DNA from: Lutispora sp. | Lineage (GTDB): Bacteria > Bacillota > Clostridia > Lutisporales > Lutisporaceae | DNA: 5,419 nt | Reading direction: 5' to 3' | Assembly (NCBI GenBank): GCA_030834765.1 | Contig: JAUQXG010000238.1 | Coordinates: forward strand, 1 to 5,419 | Shown: positions 1 through 5,208 of the stretch, one piece after another | How the letters are laid out: each line of letters opens with the position of its first letter | Numbering within the stretch: position 1 is the first letter of the stretch | The notes under the pieces: model-generated | What the model was told of the DNA's origin: nothing | Database searches by the model: none | The model's input: only the letters and a program-made list of their open reading frames with translations | Position numbers and translations under genes: made by a program

Positions 1-730
1 AAGATTCTGTTAGTCGAGTTGAGATATCTTCAATCAACTTTACAAATCCACAATAATCCATAACAAAAGGCCGTTTTTGATTTGCTGCATCCATTATTTC
101 AACTGTAATATGTTGCAATAATTCTTTTAACCGCTGACTATAGACTACATCGTTAGCTACCTTTCTAAAATGAATTGCGCATTTATCATCAATATTTCTA
201 TCGATATCTTCTACCGATAAAAACTCATATTTCTCTTTGATTTTATTGACTACATTTTCAAAATTCTTGAAGTCATTCTTGTACAGACTCTTGACTTTCG
301 TTATTGTTGCATTACCTTTCTGACTTGACTTTATAATCTTTTGGAATAGTTCTTCTAAACTAACATCAAAAATAATATCCGTATTGTTATAAGCACTTTC
401 AGTTAACAGAATATATTTTGAAACATTGCGACCAGAAGACTCTAGCAAAATCCAATTGAGCAGTATCTTCATTGCAACGTCTTTTGTAATTGATGTTCTT
501 TTCACCTGAATAGCTTGATTAGTATCAGCGTTAAGCAAATTACTTCTGAAATTTTCGCTATTCTCATCGATATTATCTGCCTTAATTTTCTTCAGGTTTA
601 CATCTTCAATTGTCTCAAACTCTAATTGCATGCCATCCTTTAAGTCCAGCATGTATGATACAAATGCTTTAATTTGAAACGAAAATCCACGCAGACTGTT
701 TATCCCACTGTAATCTTGTTCGAACTCCAT
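1..730 (-). CDS. Cap4/DUF4297-like PD-(D/E)XK nuclease, N-terminal part (runs off left edge)
   Basis: Open frame of 243 codons from ATG at 728-730, continuing past base 1. The start follows a GAGGTG Shine-Dalgarno at 738-743 that overlaps the stop of the upstream gene. Seen: SLRGFSFQ at residues 12-19, LEFETIEDV at 36-44, then AIQVKRT at 73-79. The spacing of a G-F-x-Q opening, an E..ED segment and a QVK motif is the layout of the DUF4297/Cap4 dsDNA endonuclease fold. E39, D43 and Q75/K77 would be the candidate active-site residues. Proteins of this family are effectors in CBASS and other antiphage systems, where a C-terminal domain senses the trigger; that domain lies outside the window. Inferred role: DNA-degrading effector of a defence operon with the DUF1413-like gene 11 nt upstream. 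Related SMC-linked or three-component systems use similar N-termini, so the system type cannot be named. Confidence 0.6.
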   Translation of the reverse strand, partial: MEFEQDYSGINSLRGFSFQIKAFVSYMLDLKDGMQLEFETIEDVNLKKIKADNIDENSENFRSNLLNADTNQAIQVKRTSITKDVAMKILLNWILLESSGRNVSKYILLTESAYNNTDIIFDVSLEELFQKIIKSSQKGNATITKVKSLYKNDFKNFENVVNKIKEKYEFLSVEDIDRNIDDKCAIHFRKVANDVVYSQRLKELLQHITVEIMDAANQKRPFVMDYCGFVKLIEDISTRLTES

Positions 731-741
731 TGCCCCACACC

Positions 742-999
742 TCACTTTCTACCCTCAACTTGTTTTGTTATCATTTGATATCTCTGCTGCCCCGATGAAG
801 TCTTTTCTATCGGTACAACCCCTATATCAGCTGATTTTATATAGTTGAGAAATAAGGTACCAAGGAGCAATCTATCACTTCTTGAAATCCGGTTCCATTC
901 GTATCCCTTGAACAGATCTCGCAAAAGGAATACTTCCCTGGATAATAGATTTGATAATTCAGCCTTTGCTTTATCTAATAATTCATTTACAGTTGTCAT
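742..999 (-). CDS. DUF1413-like small protein
   Basis: An 85-aa protein with a convincing start: GGAGG at 1007-1011, 7 nt before ATG. From memory, the central stretch FLLRDLFKGYEWNRI (residues 24-38), the following RSDRLLLGTLFLNYIKS, and EKTSSGQQRY near the C-terminus match DUF1413. That is a family of roughly 90-residue Firmicute proteins, often on mobile elements and sometimes labelled single-stranded-DNA-binding without experimental proof that I know of. No signal peptide, membrane segment or metal site is seen. It is the first gene after the promoter at 1047-1075. Its stop overlaps the Shine-Dalgarno of the Cap4-like nuclease gene, so the two are probably translationally coupled and made in fixed proportion. 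Inference: it could be a regulator, adaptor or antidote for that nuclease. The family call is moderately sure; the function is unknown. Confidence 0.6.
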   Translation of the reverse strand: MTTVNELLDKAKAELSNLLSREVFLLRDLFKGYEWNRISRSDRLLLGTLFLNYIKSADIGVVPIEKTSSGQQRYQMITKQVEGRK

Positions 1000-1017
1000 T
1001 TTCTTACCTCCACAAGG

Positions 1018-1042
1018 ATAACAATATCAACAACATTGTTAT
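1018..1042. promoter_or_regulatory. Perfect dyad (candidate operator) at the start site of the DUF1413-nuclease operon
   Basis: ATAACAAT at 1018-1025 and ATTGTTAT at 1035-1042 are exact inverted copies separated by 9 bases. The dyad spans the transcription start predicted (about 1040) from the -10/-35 pair at 1047-1075 and ends 6 bp before the Shine-Dalgarno. A protein bound here would block initiation, so it reads as a repressor operator. The transcript could also form an 8-bp, AU-rich hairpin at its 5' end. No DNA-binding regulator gene is visible nearby; the DUF1413-like protein itself is one candidate. Confidence 0.5.
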
Positions 1043-1046
1043 TTCA

Positions 1047-1075
1047 ATTTTACTCCTGTGGGAAGTTTTTAACAA
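1047..1075 (-). promoter_or_regulatory. Sigma-A-type promoter of the DUF1413-nuclease operon
   Basis: On the minus strand TTGTTA (1070-1075) and TAAAAT (1047-1052) are separated by exactly 17 bp. Predicted start is near 1040, giving a leader of about 40 nt before the ATG at 999. The promoter lies in the 110-bp gap after the 130-aa gene, so the operon need not depend on readthrough. A perfect palindrome (1085-1098) sits just upstream of the -35 and the dyad 1018-1042 covers the start, which suggests tight control. Confidence 0.5.
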
Positions 1076-1084
1076 GAAGATTCG

Positions 1085-1098
1085 ACCAAATATTTGGT
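1085..1098. repeat. 14-bp perfect palindrome upstream of the operon promoter
   Basis: ACCAAATATTTGGT equals its own reverse complement. It lies 9 bp upstream of the -35 hexamer of the minus-strand promoter at 1047-1075 and 11 bp past the stop of the 130-aa gene. Position suits an activator or second regulator site. It has no U-tract and is unlikely to be a terminator. Chance occurrence in AT-rich DNA is possible. Confidence 0.35.
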
Positions 1099-1109
1099 AA
1101 TTATCCCAA

Positions 1110-1502
1110 TTACAACATCCTGAATTCTGCCCGCATCACTGCCTCTTCTTCTGCATCCCAAAGTGCTTGCATCTCATCTCTCGTCGCCACTGGAAATTCA
1201 TTCGGTTCCAATTCTCCTTTTTGTATAGGTGCCAAATGAGGGATGATTTCTCGACACAGATTCTGATCTGGACAATTCATTATGAATCCACCATAGATTG
1301 ATTCACAAATTAGGCTGTCACACATATCCGTCATTATAATCTTGTCGGCTGCATAAGCATTCTTGCCAATAAAATTAGCAATGTTCTCTGCAGTCATTTT
1401 AAACATATAGTCAGTGTGCATTTCATTATCCCCTTGCTCATAAACATAGGCATATCCAAGGTTGCTGTCTTCCATTAATTCATATAGCTCTTCTGTAGTC
1501 AT
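1110..1502 (-). CDS. Conserved-looking hypothetical protein of 130 aa, recombinase-associated
   Basis: Intact acidic soluble protein, start supported by GGAG at 1511-1514, 8 nt before ATG. I cannot assign a function. It contains GYAYVYEQGDNEMHTDYMF (residues 16-34), an internal FIGKNAYAADKIIMTDM (44-60), a CPDQNLCREIIPHLAPIQ segment (77-94) and an acidic end rich in Glu that finishes EFRML. No signal peptide, membrane helix, helix-turn-helix or nuclease motif is seen; the cysteines (61, 66, 77, 83) do not form a classical zinc ribbon. From memory, proteins of this type occur beside large serine recombinases in Clostridia-type integrative elements, and here the gene lies just downstream of a recombinase remnant, separated by a terminator. 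No convincing promoter was found in 1503-1578, though an AT-rich stretch there could hold one. Real gene: likely. Role: unknown. Confidence 0.6.
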   Translation of the reverse strand: MTTEELYELMEDSNLGYAYVYEQGDNEMHTDYMFKMTAENIANFIGKNAYAADKIIMTDMCDSLICESIYGGFIMNCPDQNLCREIIPHLAPIQKGELEPNEFPVATRDEMQALWDAEEEAVMRAEFRML

Positions 1503-1560
1503 GTCATCTTCTCCATTTCTATTGAATATAGTTTATCTGTTAAAACCACTTGGCTGCCAC

Positions 1561-1576
1561 ATTTCCTTCAGGAAAT
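1561..1576. repeat. Small perfect hairpin next to the terminator
   Basis: ATTTCC at 1561-1566 and GGAAAT at 1571-1576 form a 6-bp stem with a 4-base loop, directly after the U-tract of the terminator in the minus direction. It may be a second stem of the termination region or belong to the leader of the 130-aa gene. Function unsupported beyond its position. Confidence 0.25.
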
Positions 1577-1578
1577 AG

Positions 1579-1607
1579 AAAAACCGCAACTGCATTAACA
1601 GTTACGG
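1579..1607 (-). terminator. Rho-independent terminator after the recombinase remnant
   Basis: On the minus strand CCGTAACTG (1607-1599), a 6-base loop and CAGTTGCGG (1592-1584) make a 9-bp stem with one G-U pair, followed by five T (1583-1579). It lies 33 bp beyond the recombinase stop codon and separates that gene from the 130-aa gene downstream. Stem, loop and U-tract are all in the usual range. Confidence 0.75.
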
Positions 1608-1640
1608 CCAGCGTGGTATATATTATGCTGTCGCCTGTCT

Positions 1641-1958
1641 TTAATCCTCGTAATAATCTACTTCCTCAGTCATCACAATCCCTGAGTGAAATTGTATGGT
1701 GATTTTCATGCCCTTTTGAACCTTTATGCTGTAGATTAACCTTTTGACTAGTTCTTGGTCAAATTTCCTTACCTGAGGGTTTACAGTGGTCACAGCTTTA
1801 TCCAGTGCCTCAACCCGCTCTGCATAGTTCTCTGCTTGCTTTTGTGCCCTTACAAGCTTTAATTTCTCCTGTTTCAGCTCATTAATTCGCTCGGATAAGT
1901 GTTTGTAGGCATCATCGAATTCATCGCTTACAGCGCCTTGTCTTGCGTTATCTTCGAT
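1641..1958 (-). pseudogene. Large serine recombinase, C-terminal remnant
   Basis: About 105 codons open on the minus strand, ending in ...VDYYED and TAA (1641-1643) and bounded upstream by an in-frame TAG at 1959-1961. The first part reads IEDNARQGAVSDEF, then a Lys/Glu-rich helical stretch (SERINELKQEKLKLVRAQ and onward) like the coiled coil of large serine recombinases. The end, FDQELVKRLIYSIKV followed by ITIQFHSGIVM, matches their usual C-terminal beta segment. These enzymes integrate and excise mobile elements; a complete one is about 500 residues, with the catalytic serine domain at the N-terminus. Here the catalytic, recombinase and zinc-ribbon regions are absent and no ATG or Shine-Dalgarno begins the fragment, so it is inactive. 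The break lies near 1955, where a plus-strand gene fragment starts. Confidence 0.7.
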
Positions 1959-2309
1959 CTATATGCGGTTGGATTCTACAAAGTAAGAAGCAATAAATTT
2001 TATCCTATTGAGGAAGTCGAAAATGTTAAACGCGATCAGTTCATTGCAAGAAAGGTCATAGTACAATATTCCAACCTTAGAAAGCTGGTAAATATTTTCT
2101 ATGAAAATATTTACCCTAAAAAAATAATAAGTAGTATTTTACAAAGTTTAGCTCCTCCAGTTATCGATATAAACAAGATAATGAATAATATAAATCTTAA
2201 TAGCATTTCAGCAACTCATGAGGCTTTTAAGAATAAAGAAGCAAGTGATATAGGCAGTGACTTAATAGTATCATACCTAGATGATATTATTGAAAGTTAT
2301 CTAAAATAA
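1956..2309 (+). pseudogene. C-terminal fragment of an unrecognised protein upstream of the SMC-like ATPase
   Basis: About 117 residues of protein-like sequence (from DLYAVGFYKVRSNKFYPIEE to DDIIESYLK, TAA at 2307-2309). An open frame extends left to a GTG at 1899, but that part is antisense to the recombinase remnant and has no Shine-Dalgarno, so the true N-terminus has been lost at a junction near 1956. The fragment is lysine- and isoleucine-rich, looks helical, and has no Cys cluster, nuclease motif or membrane segment. I do not recognise the family. The gap to the ATPase start is 20 bp and holds that gene's Shine-Dalgarno, so the two were one operon. Inference: it may be the accessory subunit that often precedes an SMC-like ATPase in two- or three-gene defence systems (Lamassu or ABC-three-component type), but nothing in the residues proves this. 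Confidence 0.5.
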
Positions 2310-2329
2310 TTACGAATTGAGGTGATAAA

Positions 2330-2960
2330 ATGGACTCTAAAAATAGGTTTATTAATATTAAAGAAGTACATATAAAAAATTTCAGAGGTTATGGCGAAAA
2401 CCCTCTCACAGATCATAAATATTATAGTTTTTATGAATTAGATAAAAGTATCGTTGTTTTTAATGGATATAATGGGTACGGAAAGACCTCTTTCTTTGAG
2501 GCAATTGAATGGTGCATTACAGATACAGTACTTCGTCTTAATGTATTAAAAGATGTTTATGATAGCTCATTTCTTAAAAAGCCATTATCTAAAATTTTAT
2601 TCATCAATAGATAATGAAACTCAGCGAAATCAACGAATAGTGTCAGTTATTATAAAGTTTGACAATGGTATTATGATTCGGAGAGAGACAAAAATCAATT
2701 TCCTAAAAGTTACTCAAAGTGATAGATACTCTTCAAAACTTGATATTTTTAAAGGTGAAGAAAAATATGAAAATTGTCCTAATAGCAAAATCTCAGAACT
2801 GGTTTTTGATCGTATCTATTTAAACAACAATTTAAACCTTTTAAATATTAATTTATTAGGTCAGGAAAGCATGAACAGATTTATTAGATCAGCCCCATAT
2901 TTCTTCTCAATATTATCAGTTACAAAGCTCATTATATCACCTATAAATTCCGTTTTATAA
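2330..2960 (+). pseudogene. SMC/RecN-like AAA ATPase, N-terminal part, frameshifted and truncated
   Basis: Starts at ATG 2330 with GAGGTGA at 2319-2325. The opening FINIKEVHIKNFRGYGENP, then SIVVFNGYNGYGKTSFFEAIEW with Walker A GYNGYGKTS (residues about 45-53), is the classic N-terminal ATPase lobe of SMC, RecN and RecF-like proteins. The first frame stops at 2612-2614. The homologous sequence continues one frame over, and merging at the A5 run 2576-2580 with one A fewer gives FLKSHYLKFYSSIDNETQR without interruption. This second frame keeps a beta strand pair (IVSVIIKFDNGIMIRRET) and the Q-loop-like LLGQESMNRFIRS, ending near 2890. The following residues up to TAA at 2958-2960 do not look like the family. 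The coiled coil, signature motif and Walker B are missing, so the protein is dead. Intact relatives power DNA-sensing defence or repair complexes; the specific system cannot be named. Confidence 0.65.
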
Positions 2961-3083
2961 TAATATGTGAATAGTGGTCTAAAATATTCATTAATTTAGA
3001 AATCAATGTTTATAGTTATTAAGCTAACACCATCCTGCGGTAGTGTATGGAATGGATTTATAAAATAAGGTTATCTGTTCAAT
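2891..3083. other. Gene-poor junction between the ATPase remnant and the tnsD 3' end
   Basis: No supportable gene. Plus-strand coding after 2890 is non-homologous tail. On the minus strand a short open stretch (about 2893-2985) reads plausibly (LFTYYYKTEFIGDIM and onward) but is bounded by stops and may be a fragment or chance. A weak hairpin at 3027-3046 (ACAC paired with GTGT plus wobble pairs) lies 38 bp past the tnsD stop without a proper U-tract. I see no clear Tn7-type end with repeated 22-bp transposase sites here. Confidence 0.4.
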
Positions 3084-4721
3084 CTATGTAGTCACTCTTT
3101 CGCCACATCTATGATTAACCCTCAAAGCCTTCTCGATTTCACTTTTTATAGCCAAATCTAACTCCAATGTTCTAATTCCATAAATGCCTGCAATTTGTCT
3201 AACTTTCCATTCTTTGAGTGCGATTCCATTATCAATCATATATTTTACTGTCCATTTAACTTTTCTTTCCCGATATTCATCTTTTGTCTCAATAAACTTA
3301 CCTATATAGCTCTGCGTTAACGGTAGTTTATATAAGTTATTTCGTAATAAATATAACATCCCTATTTGTTTTCCCAATAGATCAAGTGTTATTCTTTGAG
3401 GTTTCTTATCATTGCAAAAATGTTTTTTTATGACTTCATGAATTCTTCCTTTTACTTCTTTATCCCTTTTATCCCAGTCAACTTTATTACGTACTTTACC
3501 ATGTGCTACAAATTTTGGAGCATTTTCTTTAAACCATTTCTCGTCATGATAACTAAGCCAATTATACACTGCTGTATCTACATTCTTGAGCTTTGACTTT
3601 GGGTAGCCAATATATGTGTGAATTAAATCTATCCACATTTGCCTGTAGTTTTCCAATTCAACAAGTAATCCTTCATCAGATTTAGCTTCGACATAATCAA
3701 ATTTATGCTTCGATTGATTCGATATCCACATAGTATTCAAATTGAGCCTAGACACATATTTTCTTACTGTTTTTAAGTCAATTTTTAATATCCTAGCTAT
3801 TTCTCTAAAATGTAGATGACTTTCCTCTACCAATTCTCTGAATTTGTTTAACCATATGTCACCATATTGTCTGATTGTACTGTACTTGTATTGACTTAAC
3901 TTATTATTTGCTCCGCTTATTTCATAAATAAAACCACAATCACAGGAAAATACGCCATATAGATTGTTGTTCCTACTATATCTAACTTTGCATTCGCAAA
4001 TAGTATTTTGTAAATAATGATCTGCCGCTGCATTTAAACATGGGAAAGGGCCACTACCGAATATATTTTTCTCATGATTATCATAATAGAAATCCTGTGG
4101 AGTTTTGTAGAGATATCTTATTAATAATATATGTCTTACGGGATGAGACAACTCACTATGTTTCCTTACCATCATTGAAACCCAGTTATGGCTATTGTTA
4201 GCATCTGGCATCATATTAATAGCTTCCAAAACCTCGGGAGTATAGTATCTAATAAAATCTCCGACAAAACTTTGTTGATCTACGTTCCCTTTATAGCTTA
4301 CTAGACCCTGATCCCGAAGTTTATTAATGTACTTATTCTTTATATTATCAATCCCAATGCTAGGTAGTTTGGTTTTCAAAACAAAGTCAACATCTTCAGC
4401 AATTTTCGCAAATATATCAGAATTGTCGATGCTTGAATTATATATATTTATATCAGATTCACAATATATTCTTTTAGCAGGATAATAATTTTGAGGATTA
4501 ACTTCATATGTCCTAACTTTGCTATCTTTAAGCAAAGTATAATGTTTCGGGCACATAAGAATACTTGGTACTTGGTGCAGACGATGCCAATATGATTCGC
4601 CATAAATTTCTTCATCCTTTTCTATGCAGGTAGGACAAAATCTAAGAAATTTCGAAGGTGCTACTTTATTTGAGTTTATACCTGACCTTAAATGTGCAGA
4701 CCTGCTTGACCCGTTTGACAT
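3084..4721 (-). CDS. tnsD: TnsD-family Tn7-like target-selection protein, main part downstream of a nonsense codon
   Basis: Open frame of 545 codons, in the same frame as the fragment at 4749-5009 and separated from it only by TAA plus nine sense codons (NRVDTVISI). The intact protein would be about 641 residues. Seen here: a zinc site FCPTC...MCPKH (Cys29, Cys32, Cys57, His60) with the typical YGESYWHRLHQVP between; the TnsD-like segment HPVRHILLIRYL (193-204); a second cluster PFPCLN (225-230), CEC (242-244), CDCGF (260-264); a helix-turn-helix around 302-325 (FREIARILKIDLKTVRKY); and a C-terminal VDWDKRD region. TnsD proteins bind a specific attachment site and recruit TnsC to direct TnsAB transposition there. 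The ATG at 4719-4721 has no Shine-Dalgarno and the N-terminal TniQ region would be lost, so I read this as the body of a nonsense-disrupted gene rather than a separate protein. Confidence 0.8.
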   Translation of the reverse strand: MSNGSSRSAHLRSGINSNKVAPSKFLRFCPTCIEKDEEIYGESYWHRLHQVPSILMCPKHYTLLKDSKVRTYEVNPQNYYPAKRIYCESDINIYNSSIDNSDIFAKIAEDVDFVLKTKLPSIGIDNIKNKYINKLRDQGLVSYKGNVDQQSFVGDFIRYYTPEVLEAINMMPDANNSHNWVSMMVRKHSELSHPVRHILLIRYLYKTPQDFYYDNHEKNIFGSGPFPCLNAAADHYLQNTICECKVRYSRNNNLYGVFSCDCGFIYEISGANNKLSQYKYSTIRQYGDIWLNKFRELVEESHLHFREIARILKIDLKTVRKYVSRLNLNTMWISNQSKHKFDYVEAKSDEGLLVELENYRQMWIDLIHTYIGYPKSKLKNVDTAVYNWLSYHDEKWFKENAPKFVAHGKVRNKVDWDKRDKEVKGRIHEVIKKHFCNDKKPQRITLDLLGKQIGMLYLLRNNLYKLPLTQSYIGKFIETKDEYRERKVKWTVKYMIDNGIALKEWKVRQIAGIYGIRTLELDLAIKSEIEKALRVNHRCGERVTT

Positions 4722-4748
4722 TATACTTATTACTGTATCTACTCTATT

Positions 4749-5009
4749 TTAATCCCAAAAAGGTTTAAACAATGGGAATAATGTATTATTGTATACGAAA
4801 TCATCAAAAGAAATATCACTAATTTTTGAAACATTAGCTACTAGTTTATTAATACTGCACGGAAAATCCACTACTGCAGTTATTCTTTTCATATCAAACA
4901 ATGCCTTGATTGTAGGAGTAATAAATATATTACCACTCCTTAAGTGATACCTTGCAATCAAACTATATAATGCCTCATCAGGGTAAGGTGAAGGGAAAAA
5001 ATTAACCAT
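4749..5009 (-). CDS. tnsD: N-terminal TniQ segment of the same TnsD, cut off by in-frame TAA
   Basis: 86 codons with a strong start: GAGGAG at 5018-5023, 8 nt before ATG. The opening NFFPSPYPDEALYSLIARYH (residues 3-22) followed by RSGN is the standard TniQ/TnsD N-terminus, and LFPLFKPFW at the end is a usual TnsD motif just before the zinc-finger half. The TAA at 4749-4751 interrupts in the middle of a continuous homologous sequence; one base change restores a 641-residue protein. Translated alone, this piece would lack both zinc sites and the DNA-binding domain, so it is unlikely to work. Options are a recent inactivating mutation, a sequencing error, or suppressed readthrough; the first is the default. 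Confidence 0.75.
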   Translation of the reverse strand: MVNFFPSPYPDEALYSLIARYHLRSGNIFITPTIKALFDMKRITAVVDFPCSINKLVANVSKISDISFDDFVYNNTLFPLFKPFWD

Positions 5010-5044
5010 TTCTTTGACTCCTCAATAACAAATAATCATTAAAT

Positions 5045-5073
5045 ATTTAACATTTTGTTTACTGTTTAATCAA
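5045..5073 (-). promoter_or_regulatory. Possible promoter of the minus-strand tnsD
   Basis: Minus-strand TTGATT (5068-5073) and TTAAAT (5045-5050) lie 17 bp apart, each matching four of six consensus bases. Predicted start near 5038 gives a leader of about 28 nt with the GAGGAG site correctly placed. The whole gap is AT-rich, so chance matches are likely; a 12-bp AT palindrome (5039-5050) overlaps it. Confidence 0.3.
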
Positions 5074-5074
5074 A

Positions 5075-5104
5075 TTGATACTATATAATTTATATTTGTA
5101 TAAT
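5075..5104 (+). promoter_or_regulatory. Sigma-A-type promoter of the plus-strand TniQ/TnsD gene
   Basis: TTGATA (5075-5080) and a perfect TATAAT (5099-5104) with an 18-bp spacer. Predicted start near 5111, leaving a leader of almost 100 nt that contains the inverted repeat 5127-5156. The -35 is about 2 bp from the candidate minus-strand -35, so the divergent promoters are nearly back to back and could share control. Confidence 0.5.
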
Positions 5105-5126
5105 AATTAAAATTGCACATACTAAG

Positions 5127-5156
5127 AATGCTGTAATTATGAGCAATTACTGCATT
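5127..5156. repeat. Long inverted repeat between the divergent tniQ/tnsD genes
   Basis: AATGCTGTAATT (5127-5138) and AATTACTGCATT (5145-5156) are inverted copies with a single mismatch (T opposite T at 5132/5151) and a 6-base centre, ATGAGC. It lies about 16 nt past the predicted plus-strand start, 53 bp before the ATG at 5209, and has no U-tract. It could be an operator for a dimeric regulator, or a leader hairpin affecting the plus-strand mRNA. Confidence 0.6.
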
Positions 5157-5208
5157 TGAATAAAATTACAAACTTATGATTTTTAGATATAAAGGATGAA
5201 AATACATT

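Noticed and set aside
1036..1239. 67-codon plus-strand ORF
   Set aside because: Antisense to the end of the 130-aa gene and to the operon promoter; low-complexity Ser/Ala composition and no ribosome site.
1899..1955. GTG start and first residues of the plus-strand frame running to 2309
   Set aside because: This part is exactly antisense to recombinase coding and has no Shine-Dalgarno; only the sequence from about 1956 on looks like the real protein.
2553..2614. Independent start for the second ATPase frame
   Set aside because: No Shine-Dalgarno, and its first residues overlap the upstream frame; the homology joins at the A5 run, so it is a frameshifted continuation. A programmed -1 shift would lead to the wrong frame.
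3027..3046. Hairpin as terminator for tnsD
   Set aside because: Stem has mismatches and wobble pairs and no U-tract on either strand, so it is not listed as a terminator.
2891..3083. Tn7-like transposon end
   Set aside because: No repeated transposase-binding motif or recognisable TGT-type terminal sequence with a duplicated target could be found by eye.
3396..3596. 66-codon plus-strand ORF, Phe-rich and hydrophobic
   Set aside because: Mirror of the lysine-rich C-terminal region of TnsD on the other strand; no ribosome site.
5039..5050. 12-bp AT-only palindrome TTAAATATTTAA
   Set aside because: Made only of A and T in very AT-rich DNA; expected by chance.
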